From Leptospira fletcheri (GTDB taxonomy: Bacteria; Spirochaetota; Leptospiria; Leptospirales; Leptospiraceae): a stretch of DNA of 64,000 nucleotides. The notes below the pieces were generated by a model, which searched no databases, was not told the DNA's origin, and worked only from the letters and a program-made list of their open reading frames with translations. Shown here one piece after another: positions 35,653-43,269 of the stretch (position 1 is the first letter of the stretch; each line of letters starts with the position of its first letter). Location: assembly GCF_004769195.1 (NCBI RefSeq), contig NZ_RQET01000004.1:744001-808000 (forward strand). The letters run 5' to 3'. The position numbers were made by a program, and so were the translations under genes.

Positions 35653-36729
35653 TTACGCGACGTACTGTCCTAGTGGAATTCCGTCGAAGTCTACGAGATG
35701 GCAAGACACTTTCAGATCCGCACCCGCGTGTTTGGTACAGTTTTCGGATACTTTTTTGCAGAGGACGGAAAGCACGTCCATGTGGCCCGTTTCTTTCCAA
35801 AGTTCCAGAACGTGTCTAGCGGTGTTCGCGGTCTTGGTCTCCGCGCAAACCTCTTCTGGAACTCCTTCCGTTCTTGCGATTTCCGCCAAGAGTTCGGTGT
35901 TAACCGAAGAACCTGCTCGGTGAGTCATCATAACGCCGTCCGCCATCTTGGAGAGTTTTCCGATCATTCCGACTACGACTACGAATTTCATGCCTTCTTT
36001 CGCGGCGCTTTTTAATCCCGTTCCGATAAAGTCGCCTACTTGTATAAAGGAGGCTGGTTCCAGATTCGGAAACAAATCCATTGCGAACTTCTCCGATTTT
36101 CCGCCGGTGGTGAGTACGACTGTGTCCGCTCCCAATTCCTTTGCGACGGATACTGCCTGGATGACGCTCGCTTTGTACGCCGCAGTAGAATAAGGCTTTA
36201 CGATTCCCGTAGTGCCTAAAATGGATATTCCTCCGACTAGGCCGAGACGTTCATTCATCGTCTTTTTAGCCATATCGAGTCCGCCCGGAACGCTGATCGT
36301 TACTTCCGCTCCCGTATACTCGGATCCATTCAGTTCTTCTAATACCATTTCCGTGATATTCTTTCTAGGAACCGGGTTTATGGCGGGGCCTCCGATCGTC
36401 AGTCCGAGTCCGGGCTTCGTTACGGTAGCGACACCTTCTCCGCCGATCAGTAAGATTTCATTTCCGCTGTTGAGGCGGACTTCGGCGACCAACTCGGCGC
36501 CATGAGTACAATCGGGATCGTCACCCGCATCTTTGATTATGCTGCAAACCGCCGCTTCCCCGTTCGATTCGCATCGATGCAATTGAAAGGTCACCTTACG
36601 CTTATTGGGCAACGTCGTTTCTATTTCGGAAAGCAATTGGTTTGTGACCAATACTCTTACTGCGGCTTTAGCCGCGGCCGCCGAGCAAGCACCTGTCGTG
36701 AACCCTTCCCTTAATTCCTTTCCCGCCAT
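35653..36729 (-). CDS. cbiD: Cobalt-precorrin-5B C1-methyltransferase
   Basis: 358 residues. The CbiD start motif LREGFTTGACSAAAAKAAV is perfect. VEVAVPxG-like VTISVPGGLDMAKKT, the internal GTTGIVKPYSTAAY and VVTTGG-like TVVLTTGGKSEKFA are also present. CbiD is specific to the anaerobic pathway and unrelated to the other methylases. Its position next to an unassigned reductase-like gene fits the next chemical step, reduction of the methylated ring. Confidence 0.93.
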   Translation of the reverse strand: MAGKELREGFTTGACSAAAAKAAVRVLVTNQLLSEIETTLPNKRKVTFQLHRCESNGEAAVCSIIKDAGDDPDCTHGAELVAEVRLNSGNEILLIGGEGVATVTKPGLGLTIGGPAINPVPRKNITEMVLEELNGSEYTGAEVTISVPGGLDMAKKTMNERLGLVGGISILGTTGIVKPYSTAAYKASVIQAVSVAKELGADTVVLTTGGKSEKFAMDLFPNLEPASFIQVGDFIGTGLKSAAKEGMKFVVVVGMIGKLSKMADGVMMTHRAGSSVNTELLAEIARTEGVPEEVCAETKTANTARHVLELWKETGHMDVLSVLCKKVSENCTKHAGADLKVSCHLVDFDGIPLGQYVA

Positions 36730-36744
36730 AGAATTCGAGTACCT

Positions 36745-37512
36745 TTAAACTTCCGTCCGTGTCCTATCCTCTTTCAGTTCTTCCTGTCGAAAATAGGATT
36801 CCGATCCGATCGTTTCCCTTCCGATTCCTTTCGTTTCCAAAAAGGAGGCGATCTCGTCTAAAATCCGGCCGTTTCCGCTTAAAAAGAAATTCGAATAGGA
36901 ATCTCCGGCATTCAATATCCAGCGCACAAAGGAAAGGGCCGAATCTACGGACCAAGAGTCGCCGGTGGATCGGACGGGAACGAATTCGACACCCGTCGCG
37001 TTTCCGATCCTTTCTTCCCGGATCCAATCCACTAAGAACGGATCTTCATGTTCGCTTAACAACCACACCAATTTGGTCGAATCGACTCGGTCTTTGAATT
37101 TTCCGGAAGAGATCAGGCTGATTGCGGAAGAAATTCCGTTATCGGTCGCAAACAGGAGGGTTTTTCCGGTGTTAGGCCAGGTTTCGTTACCGGCGAATTT
37201 TCCCCAGGGACCCGAGAATTCGAAATCGGCTCCGATCGGGCATTCGGAAAGATGATTGGATACGCGACCTCGGTGTACTTTTCTAATCAGAAGTTCGAAT
37301 CGATTTTGATCGGAATCTTTCGAAAAGATAGTGTAGGCTCTCTTGAGTTTCTTTCCTTCCTCACCCGCGTCCAGACCGGAATTCAAAATGACATATTGTC
37401 CTCCGCAGAAATTCAGAGGGTTATCCTTCGGTAAGGAGAACGAATACAAATCGTATCCTGAACCTATCGGAATTCTGGATTCCAGAGTCGCTTTTTTGGG
37501 AGGAGTCGCCAC
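36745..37512 (-). CDS. Ferredoxin-NADP reductase-like FAD/NAD(P) oxidoreductase in the cobalamin operon
   Basis: 255 residues starting at GTG 37512. It reads as a ferredoxin/flavodoxin reductase fold: FAD domain with GGQYVILNSG and KRAYTIFSK (RxYT/S motif that holds FAD), GRVSNHLSECPIG, then the nucleotide domain with TLLFATDNGISSAISLI, LVWLLSEHEDPFL and the C-terminal FFLSGNGRILDEIASFL. It is not CbiJ/CobK by sequence, and no other gene here is. In the biosynthetic order it sits directly before cbiD, so it could supply the missing cobalt-precorrin-6A reductase activity, feed electrons to CbiX or the DUF3209-like protein, or reduce Co(II) for CobO. Gaps to its neighbours are 6 and 15 nt. Confidence 0.75.
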   Translation of the reverse strand: MATPPKKATLESRIPIGSGYDLYSFSLPKDNPLNFCGGQYVILNSGLDAGEEGKKLKRAYTIFSKDSDQNRFELLIRKVHRGRVSNHLSECPIGADFEFSGPWGKFAGNETWPNTGKTLLFATDNGISSAISLISSGKFKDRVDSTKLVWLLSEHEDPFLVDWIREERIGNATGVEFVPVRSTGDSWSVDSALSFVRWILNAGDSYSNFFLSGNGRILDEIASFLETKGIGRETIGSESYFRQEELKEDRTRTEV

Positions 37513-37518
37513 GAACGA

Positions 37519-37893
37519 TTACCCGGGATAGATTTCGTGCACCAAATCGTGCATTTCTTCGAGATCGTTAAACAATACATTCAAATTTCGGAATGTACTT
37601 TTCAGTTCCAGCTCCACTTTCTTGGTCAGGATAAGAAGGGATCTGTAATATGAAAGTTTCGGATCCGTCGGACCTAAACTCGCGATTTTTTCCTCCAGTT
37701 CCGTCAGACTGCCTTCGTAAAAACGCATCAGTGACTGGAAGTCTTTGGCTTCGGATAGGCTCCGGATCGGTCCCGGAGTCGCTATCACGTTTTGTCCGAT
37801 TTCGTTGATTTCGTGGATGCGAACCGCTTCATCCTGAAGACCCAATATGTTCATCATTCCCAATCTTAATGCGGCTATCTCGTGGCAGGCCAT
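37519..37893 (-). CDS. Small helical protein, DUF3209-like, cobalamin-associated
   Basis: 124 residues, all predicted alpha helix, no signal peptide. The N-terminus MACHEIAALRLGMMNILG is conserved-looking, with a Cys-His pair at positions 3-4, and the protein ends in NDLEEMHDLVHEIYPG. I recall a small DUF3209 family beginning this way that lies next to cbiX in haloarchaeal cobalamin clusters; this is recollection, not a search. The Cys3-His4 and later His residues could bind cobalt, iron or a corrinoid. It sits between CbiX (10 nt) and the flavoprotein (6 nt), suggesting a helper of cobalt chelation or reduction. Confidence 0.6.
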   Translation of the reverse strand: MACHEIAALRLGMMNILGLQDEAVRIHEINEIGQNVIATPGPIRSLSEAKDFQSLMRFYEGSLTELEEKIASLGPTDPKLSYYRSLLILTKKVELELKSTFRNLNVLFNDLEEMHDLVHEIYPG

Positions 37894-37903
37894 GATTCCT
37901 CTC

Positions 37904-39106
37904 CTATTGCATGATCGAATCCACTAATCTGGATACGATTTTGTCGTTTAATAAATGATCCTGTACTATCTCCGGGGCGTCAGGTTCCTGCACCCCTTGG
38001 TACCAGATTCCATCCGGGTAAATCACGAGAGAAGGTCCCTCTCCGCAACGACCCAAGCAGGATACTCTAGTTACCCTGAAATCCTTCTGCTTTCCCGAAT
38101 TCTTAATTTCGGACCTCAGCCTTGCGATCAGACTGCCACTTCCCTTGTGTGCACAATCTATATTATCACAGACTAATACGTGTTTTTTCAGGTTCGGGTG
38201 TGGATAAGCGTGAGGAGCGGCTTGGGAATGAGTCTCCATATGTCGCACGCTCCATAAAAGCGCTTTAAGTCCTCCGACTTTATCGGTAAGGCCGGGAAGT
38301 TTTTCCCTATACTCGCAGGTGGCGCAAGGGAGACGACCGGTCCCAAGAATCGCTTCCCGAATTCTTTCATCCAGGATCTCGTGGACGATACGATCGGAAC
38401 CGAAATGTCCTGCGATCATAGTGCGGATCCACGGATAGTTCGTTGAGAAGGAAGACAAACGCTCGGACGCTACCGTGATCAGCTTTCCTCCGAAGAGGAA
38501 ATAGGGAAGAACCAGTATCCTTTCCGGACGGAGTTTTGCGGCGATTTCAAGGCTATCCTGGAGCTGAGGTTTCGTTATTCCGATGAAAGTAGGCATAACG
38601 AAATGATAATAGTTGGATTCCTCGAAGAGCCGAACTACTTTATAAAAATCTGAATTGGCATCCGCATCCGAAGATCCTCTTCCGACCACCAAGACCGCGG
38701 TTTTCTCGGGACGACTTTCCGTCCTCTTGAGCGCCTCCCGGGTTCGTAGGTGGAGCAGCTCCAGCATTTTAGGATGGACTCCGATGGCGCTGGAGGGGAG
38801 AAATTCCGTATTCGGAAATTGTCGGCTGACCTCGTCCAGTACCAACGGAATGTCGTTTTTGGTATGTCCGGCGGAAAAGAGGAAGAGAGGAACAACGACG
38901 ATCCTGGAACAGGATTTGGCGAATTCGTTTAACGCGGATTTGAAATCCGGGGCGGCCAATTCTATATAGGCGCCGCGAACTTCCAAGTCCGGCCTTCTTG
39001 AGGAATAATCGGAAACGAATCTTTCGAATTCCTCGTTCGAGCCGGGTTCACGGCTTCCGTGACCGACGATCAGAACGCCGGTCCGACTCGAAGAGGATCC
39101 GTTCAC
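37904..39106 (-). CDS. cbiX: Sirohydrochlorin cobaltochelatase with CxxC, His-rich and thioredoxin-like ferredoxin extensions
   Basis: 400 residues from GTG 39106, inside a GTGA overlap with cbtA; a TTG at 39124 is less likely. Two CbiX chelatase repeats: first with VLIVGHGSREPGSNEEF and VVPLFLFSAGHTKNDIP, second with VLVVGRGSSDADANSDF. The metal-binding His residues are in the first repeat. Next come CATC, a segment with five His in about 20 residues (HMETHSQAAPHAYPHP), and a thioredoxin-like [2Fe-2S] ferredoxin domain: HVLVCDNIDCAHKGS, then VSCLGRCGEGPSLVIYP with the four Cys. It inserts Co(II) into sirohydrochlorin. CxxC and His-rich tails are known in long CbiX proteins; the full ferredoxin domain is an additional fusion. 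Confidence 0.9.
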   Translation of the reverse strand: MNGSSSSRTGVLIVGHGSREPGSNEEFERFVSDYSSRRPDLEVRGAYIELAAPDFKSALNEFAKSCSRIVVVPLFLFSAGHTKNDIPLVLDEVSRQFPNTEFLPSSAIGVHPKMLELLHLRTREALKRTESRPEKTAVLVVGRGSSDADANSDFYKVVRLFEESNYYHFVMPTFIGITKPQLQDSLEIAAKLRPERILVLPYFLFGGKLITVASERLSSFSTNYPWIRTMIAGHFGSDRIVHEILDERIREAILGTGRLPCATCEYREKLPGLTDKVGGLKALLWSVRHMETHSQAAPHAYPHPNLKKHVLVCDNIDCAHKGSGSLIARLRSEIKNSGKQKDFRVTRVSCLGRCGEGPSLVIYPDGIWYQGVQEPDAPEIVQDHLLNDKIVSRLVDSIMQ

Positions 39107-39858
39107 GGCTTCGCAAATCTCCAACGAGTGTCCGCTTTCCGAAAGAGAAAGAATACGGATAAGCTAAACCAAAAGGCCGCGTTTACCGCTAAGCTGGAAT
39201 AGAAAAAGCGCGTCTCCAATTCCAAAGGCGCCGTACTATTATGGGATTGCGCCGGAGTTCCTAGAAAGAAAGGAAAAGAGGCGATCAAAATTCCTGCTGC
39301 GAATGCAGGAAGTCGTTTCCAAAAAGCGATTCCGGTTTTGGAAACTAGAAAGGAAGTCGCTAAAATTCCGAGAAGAGAACAAAAGACGGATCCGGACCAC
39401 CAAAAGCGCCGAGCGGAAAACGACTCTTCCGCACCCGCATTGCCGGGCAATTCCGGAGGAGTTCCAAACGCTGGAATTCCGTGAAAGACGGCGAATCCGA
39501 GGAAGCCGAAAAGAAGAACGGATTTAAAAGAGAAGTCGGGACGGAAGTCGCCGGAATTGCCGCGTAAAAGATTCAGGATTCCGGAAAAAAGAGCGCTTAA
39601 AATTCCGAAACCCGATCCTAACAAAGCGCAACCCAGTACGGTCGGTACGAATTGGTGTATGAAATTTTTATTTATGTCGGTTTCCGAAGCGCTTCTACTG
39701 TGGAGGGTCGCTGCTCCGTGGGAATGGCTATGCCCATCCTCATAAAGTTCCGCTTCCCAAATGAGTGGGCTGGTGATAAAAAGAAATAAAATTCCCCAAA
39801 GGACACCGGCTCCGATCCCCGCCCAAAACCCTCTTTTACAGAGGGCGAGTAGGGACAT
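39103..39858 (-). CDS. cbtA: Cobalt transporter subunit CbtA
   Basis: 251 residues from ATG 39858, 8 nt after cbtB. Membrane protein with about five or six spans. The FWAGIGAGVLWGILFLFITSP start, FIHQFVPTVLGCALLGSGFG and FGFLGFAVFHGIPAFGTPPE segments match the CbtA family, proposed cobalt importers found under cobalamin riboswitches. An external loop EDGHSHSHGAATLH is His-rich and suited to binding Co(II). A longer start to 40005 would overlap cbtB entirely and is rejected. Its stop overlaps the cbiX start. Confidence 0.88.
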   Translation of the reverse strand: MSLLALCKRGFWAGIGAGVLWGILFLFITSPLIWEAELYEDGHSHSHGAATLHSRSASETDINKNFIHQFVPTVLGCALLGSGFGILSALFSGILNLLRGNSGDFRPDFSFKSVLLFGFLGFAVFHGIPAFGTPPELPGNAGAEESFSARRFWWSGSVFCSLLGILATSFLVSKTGIAFWKRLPAFAAGILIASFPFFLGTPAQSHNSTAPLELETRFFYSSLAVNAAFWFSLSVFFLFRKADTRWRFAKP

Positions 39859-39866
39859 TGGGTCGT

Positions 39867-40055
39867 TTAATGGCACGGAAATCCTGCTGCGTGACGGAGA
39901 TCGTGGAAAGTATCGTGAACCGCTTGCATCGGTTCCAAAGCCACGATATAAATCGCCCCGAACGCAAAAAGCGAAATGCCGAAAATCAGAAACAAAGAGT
40001 TCCAATTGGCTGATATTCTCTGGAGTGAATTTTGAAGAAGGCTTACTGTGCGCAT
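39867..40055 (-). CDS. cbtB: Cobalt transporter subunit CbtB
   Basis: 62 residues with one membrane helix (SLFLIFGISLFAFGAIYIVA) and the family's C-terminal metal motif HDTFHDLRHAAGFPCH, which supplies four His and a Cys. It is the first gene after the riboswitch and has GGGAG before ATG 40055. It works with CbtA in cobalt uptake; partner and function are inferred from family and riboswitch control. Confidence 0.9.
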   Translation of the reverse strand: MRTVSLLQNSLQRISANWNSLFLIFGISLFAFGAIYIVALEPMQAVHDTFHDLRHAAGFPCH

Positions 40056-40195
40056 TTAAGTTCTCCCGAAGAGTATTAAAATGGTTTTTTGCATATGTAC
40101 GATCCGTAAAAAGAATCGTTCAATGTCGTTTTTGTTCTGAGTTGTTTTTTCACGGAAAACAGCCTTAAAGCCGAAGCTGATTCTCGTTCAGGGTT

Positions 40196-40349
40196 TTTTA
40201 GGGCGTCTTCTGACTCGAGTTCATCCTACTCGGAGCGTCTTCCCAGATTTCTCCAGTGACATATTGCTCCTTTTGTCCCTCTTACAGCGGCGGTACCGTG
40301 ATGGAATTTCACCATCTTCCACAAACGCGAGGCGTTTGCGTGCCTAAAA
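40196..40349 (-). promoter_or_regulatory. Cobalamin riboswitch of the cbtBA-cbi operon
   Basis: Read on the minus strand it has the conserved core in order: GGTGAAATTCCATCACGG, CCGCCGCTGTAA, the B12 box AGCAATATGTCACTGG, GGGAAGACGC and GAGTCAGAAGACGCC. Outer stem P1 is TTTTAGG (40343-40349) with CCTAAAA (40196-40202). It lies 141 nt before cbtB. A GC-containing hairpin (CAGC…GCTG followed by TTTT, about 40160-40180) may be the terminator arm. Adenosylcobalamin binding would shut off the operon. Confidence 0.93.
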
Positions 40350-40400
40350 CAAACTATCCGAGACTCTAGACTAATTCGAATCTTTGGATTTTGCATACAA

Positions 40401-40425
40401 CTTTTTTGCCTTCCTGCCAAAAAAG
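40401..40425 (-). terminator. Weak hairpin after the TonB receptor gene
   Basis: CTTTTTTG (40401-40408) and CAAAAAAG (40418-40425) form an 8-bp perfect but AT-rich inverted repeat 32-56 nt past the receptor stop and upstream of the riboswitch. It may separate the two B12-controlled transcripts. Confidence 0.4.
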
Positions 40426-40456
40426 AGTCGCTTTTCCCTTTAAACGGACTCCTTGG

Positions 40457-42559
40457 TCAGTATTTGATACTCAATGAAAATCTAATGTTTCTTGGCATAA
40501 CCGGATGAGTTAGAATGTCGTTATAACCCCCGCTGTCCGGACCGGGGGCTTCGTTTTTCAATAATGTCGGATAATAATATTGGACCTGACTTGCGGGTGT
40601 ATTCGTCAGGTTGAAGACGTCCAACTGGATGGAACAGGAATCGCCTATGTGTTTTCCGATTTGAAGGTTCCAGAGAGTGCTCGGAGCCGATCGTACCCAG
40701 TCGCTTTCGATCAAAGCTCTGGGGCCGAAATAGCGTACACGAATCGATCCGAAAAATTCCCAGCGATCGAAGCTGATTCCGGCGGCGAACACCTTGCCTA
40801 TGGCTTGTGGAACGTAATTCCCGATCGGATCGTATTTTCTGTATTTCGCCTTCGAAATCGAAACGTCTAGATCTACCGTCAACCAGGAGGAGAGAGAATA
40901 GAGATTGGACCATTCGACACCTTTTCGCGTACTGGGACGACTGGGGCTGGTGGTACCGTCATCTCCCGAGTAGACTAATTCTGAGTCTAAATCCAATCTC
41001 CAGAAAACCAAAGAGGATTGTAGTCCCGGAAGAATCATGGTTTTCATTCCTACTTCGCTTCCTCCGGTTCTTGCAATAGGACTTACTGTGGTATACGGAA
41101 GTAAGAGACCTTTCGCATCGTTGCTATGAAAACCGTAACCTCCGTTCAGATAAAAATCGAACCCTTTCCAAGGGCCGAGATTCAAACCCGCTTTCGGGTT
41201 GGTCGTCTGTGCCCGCCGGATCGTGCTTCTATTCGTTAAATCGTCAGCGACGTTGAAAAAGAATGTATCGTTTCGTACTCCCGCAAAGGCCTTGATCTTG
41301 TTCGTAAAGGAAATCCTATTTTCATAATATACGGATGCGGAGCTTTCGATGACCCGATCCAATGTTATCCTTTCCAGCCTGGATCTTGCCTGGGTGTGAT
41401 AAAGTCCCGTGTGGATATAATCCCTTCTGAACTGTACTCCGACCGTGTTTTCGGACTTGAAAGAGCCGAGGAAGAGGGTTCGACTGTAGGAAGCCTTCCC
41501 CCCTCCTATGGATCGCCGATCCTTTTGTTCGACCTGGTCCCCGTTTACGGGATCGTTTAGAAAAAAAGTGAAATCGGAAAACAGGTCGAGGTCGTAATAC
41601 GTTCCGTACAAAAGCGCCTTCATCTCCGAATTCGCCGTCTTTTTGTGGGCTTCGGCGGTAAAGCTCGCTCTTCGGGAATGTCCTCCATCATTCGGATCCT
41701 CCGCATCGTACCGGTTCAATCCTCCTGCATCCGCGTTCAACCAGGATCTTCCTATTTTCAGGGCTCTTTGCGGAATCTGATTCGTAGCATGCCAAGAGCC
41801 TCTATATCCGGAAAATTGGACGGACATCCCTTCCGAAGCGTCTCCGAGACTATAACCCAAAAAGGAATTCAATTTATTATAACGATCCGGAATGGTCCAA
41901 GGGCCGTTGTAATGGGAATATTCCCCCGCATACAAGAGATTTCCGGATCCGATCCTTTTCGATTCGGCAAAAACCGTACGCTTGAAGCCGAGACTCCCTC
42001 CCTCGATCTTGATCAGACTTTTGGGAAGAGACTTGAAATAATTCATCCGCATTGCGCCTGCCGAAGAAAAATCCCCTTCTTCGACATGATAGACTCCTTT
42101 CTTATATTCGATTTCCCGGACTAGTTCCGGGATAATGAAATTCAAATCCGTATAGCCTTGCCCGTGAGCGTGGCTCGGATTATTGATCGGAACTCCGTCG
42201 ATGCTCGATGCGAAATCGGTTCCATGATCCAGATTGAATCCTCTCAAAAAAAACTGGTTGGCTTTTCCTCCTCCACTGTGTTGAGTTACGATCACTCCGG
42301 GTATGGCTTCGGCGAGTTCTCCCACGTTTTGGATGGGTCTAGCCTTTAATCTTTGCGAATCGATCCTGCCCTCGCTGGCGGATCTGGAATCCGCCTTGCC
42401 TCGGACCGTAATTCCTTCGTTCTTTGCGTTTGTTTGTCTAGAAGAATCGCTTTTGGCCGGAAGTTTGGATTTTTCCTCTATTTCCGTTTCCGAAAAAGCG
42501 ATTTGTAGCGGTAAGAAGAACGCCAAAGCGACGGCGAAACGTCTGAAATGAACTTGCAT
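40457..42559 (-). CDS. TonB-dependent outer-membrane receptor under cobalamin riboswitch control
   Basis: 700 residues. Signal peptide MQVHFRRFAVALAFFLPLQIAFS, a TonB-box-like EGITVRG, plug domain (about 60-190) with VGELAEAIPGVIVTQHSGGG, FFLRGFNLDHGTDFA and NNPSHAHGQGYTDLNFIIPE, and a 22-strand-type barrel to the C-terminal RFSLSIKY with a terminal aromatic. The plug has His in LDHGTDF and SHAHGQGY. A cobalamin riboswitch 160 nt upstream shows it answers to B12 supply, so its cargo should be cobalamin, another corrinoid or a cobalt complex. It is not an obvious BtuB orthologue by motif. AAGGGGG precedes ATG 42559 by 9 nt. Confidence 0.85.
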   Translation of the reverse strand: MQVHFRRFAVALAFFLPLQIAFSETEIEEKSKLPAKSDSSRQTNAKNEGITVRGKADSRSASEGRIDSQRLKARPIQNVGELAEAIPGVIVTQHSGGGKANQFFLRGFNLDHGTDFASSIDGVPINNPSHAHGQGYTDLNFIIPELVREIEYKKGVYHVEEGDFSSAGAMRMNYFKSLPKSLIKIEGGSLGFKRTVFAESKRIGSGNLLYAGEYSHYNGPWTIPDRYNKLNSFLGYSLGDASEGMSVQFSGYRGSWHATNQIPQRALKIGRSWLNADAGGLNRYDAEDPNDGGHSRRASFTAEAHKKTANSEMKALLYGTYYDLDLFSDFTFFLNDPVNGDQVEQKDRRSIGGGKASYSRTLFLGSFKSENTVGVQFRRDYIHTGLYHTQARSRLERITLDRVIESSASVYYENRISFTNKIKAFAGVRNDTFFFNVADDLTNRSTIRRAQTTNPKAGLNLGPWKGFDFYLNGGYGFHSNDAKGLLLPYTTVSPIARTGGSEVGMKTMILPGLQSSLVFWRLDLDSELVYSGDDGTTSPSRPSTRKGVEWSNLYSLSSWLTVDLDVSISKAKYRKYDPIGNYVPQAIGKVFAAGISFDRWEFFGSIRVRYFGPRALIESDWVRSAPSTLWNLQIGKHIGDSCSIQLDVFNLTNTPASQVQYYYPTLLKNEAPGPDSGGYNDILTHPVMPRNIRFSLSIKY

Positions 42560-42566
42560 CGATACT

Positions 42567-42586
42567 ATCCCCCTTGAAACGGGGAT
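42567..42586 (-). promoter_or_regulatory. Hairpin masking the TonB receptor ribosome-binding site
   Basis: ATCCCC (minus strand 42586-42581) pairs with GGGGAT (42572-42567) over an 8-nt loop, and the GGGG arm is the Shine-Dalgarno of the receptor. This is the expected sequestering hairpin for translational control by the upstream riboswitch. Confidence 0.55.
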
Positions 42587-42668
42587 TCACAAGTTCATCA
42601 TAATATGATGATATATGCCTTCGATTTCTGCAAGGGTATACCCTGCTGGATCAATGACACAATGGAAA

Positions 42669-42688
42669 CCCCGAAGCGCTTTTCGGGG
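42669..42688 (-). terminator. Candidate riboswitch-controlled terminator hairpin
   Basis: Minus strand CCCCGAA-AAGCGC-TTCGGGG is a perfect 7-bp stem followed by TTTCC. It lies between the riboswitch core and the receptor gene. The T-run is short, so it may instead be an anti-sequestor element. Confidence 0.4.
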
Positions 42689-42734
42689 GCCCTTCGTAAA
42701 ACGGACTAGAACGCGTTTACGAGATACGATTCAC

Positions 42735-42890
42735 CCAGACCACGGGGTTATAAAAATCGCGGGGAAGATCTGGCTTACGCAATCCGTAACTTGGACGGAA
42801 CGAAGATTGCGATCACAGTTGCGGGTCAGCGAGGGAATTTCACCCTGCTTCCTCCCAGAAAGCTACGGACATAGGACCCATCGGACTGTT
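42735..42890 (-). promoter_or_regulatory. Second cobalamin riboswitch, upstream of the TonB receptor
   Basis: Minus-strand core: GGGAGGAAGCAGGGTG, AAATTCCCTCGCTGACCCGC, AACTGTGATCGCAATC, a 7-bp stem CGCAATC/GATTGCG and GTAAGCCAGATC at its 3' side. Order and spacing match the cobalamin class. End points are approximate. It begins only about 17 nt past the doxX stop, so its promoter must lie in or before doxX. Confidence 0.85.
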
Positions 42891-42906
42891 TGTGCGCAAG
42901 CGGAAA

Positions 42907-43269
42907 TCACGTATAAAGATAAGCCCAATAGATCAAAAGCAACTGTACGGGCAATCGTACCAGTAGTAAAATCGTGGGAGGATCCCGCTTCGTTCTGGAT
43001 TGAAAATGATAGACGTTTGCCGGAAATACTGCGATCAGCAAAAGCACGATTCCCCAAGCGCAAAGGGGTCTTGTCGGGGGGTAAAATAATCCTAAACCGA
43101 GTAGAATTTCCACCACTCCGCTGAATTGTACCATGAATTTATGGTAAGGAATCCAAGGGGGCATGATTCTCAGATAGAACTTAGGAATGACGAAATGTAG
43201 GATTCCGGCGATCGTATAAAGGACGGCCATGATCCAGAGGCTGATCGTTTTGACTTCCAATGTTTCCAT
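42907..43269 (-). CDS. DoxX-like small membrane protein
   Basis: 120 residues with four membrane spans. VLYTIAGILHFVIPKFYLRIMP and the central VEILLGLGLFYPPTRPLCAW match DoxX/DoxD-like proteins (often linked to thiosulfate or quinone chemistry, but usually of unknown role). It starts at ATG 43269, ends just before the cobalamin riboswitch, and may be co-transcribed with the TonB receptor. There is a 283-nt gap upstream containing the terminator of the preceding gene and otherwise no feature I can name. Confidence 0.75.
   Translation of the reverse strand: METLEVKTISLWIMAVLYTIAGILHFVIPKFYLRIMPPWIPYHKFMVQFSGVVEILLGLGLFYPPTRPLCAWGIVLLLIAVFPANVYHFQSRTKRDPPTILLLVRLPVQLLLIYWAYLYT

Noticed and set aside
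39859..40005. Extended N-terminus of CbtA
   Set aside because: The added 49 residues are the cbtB coding region read in another frame; ATG 39858 starts the conserved CbtA sequence.
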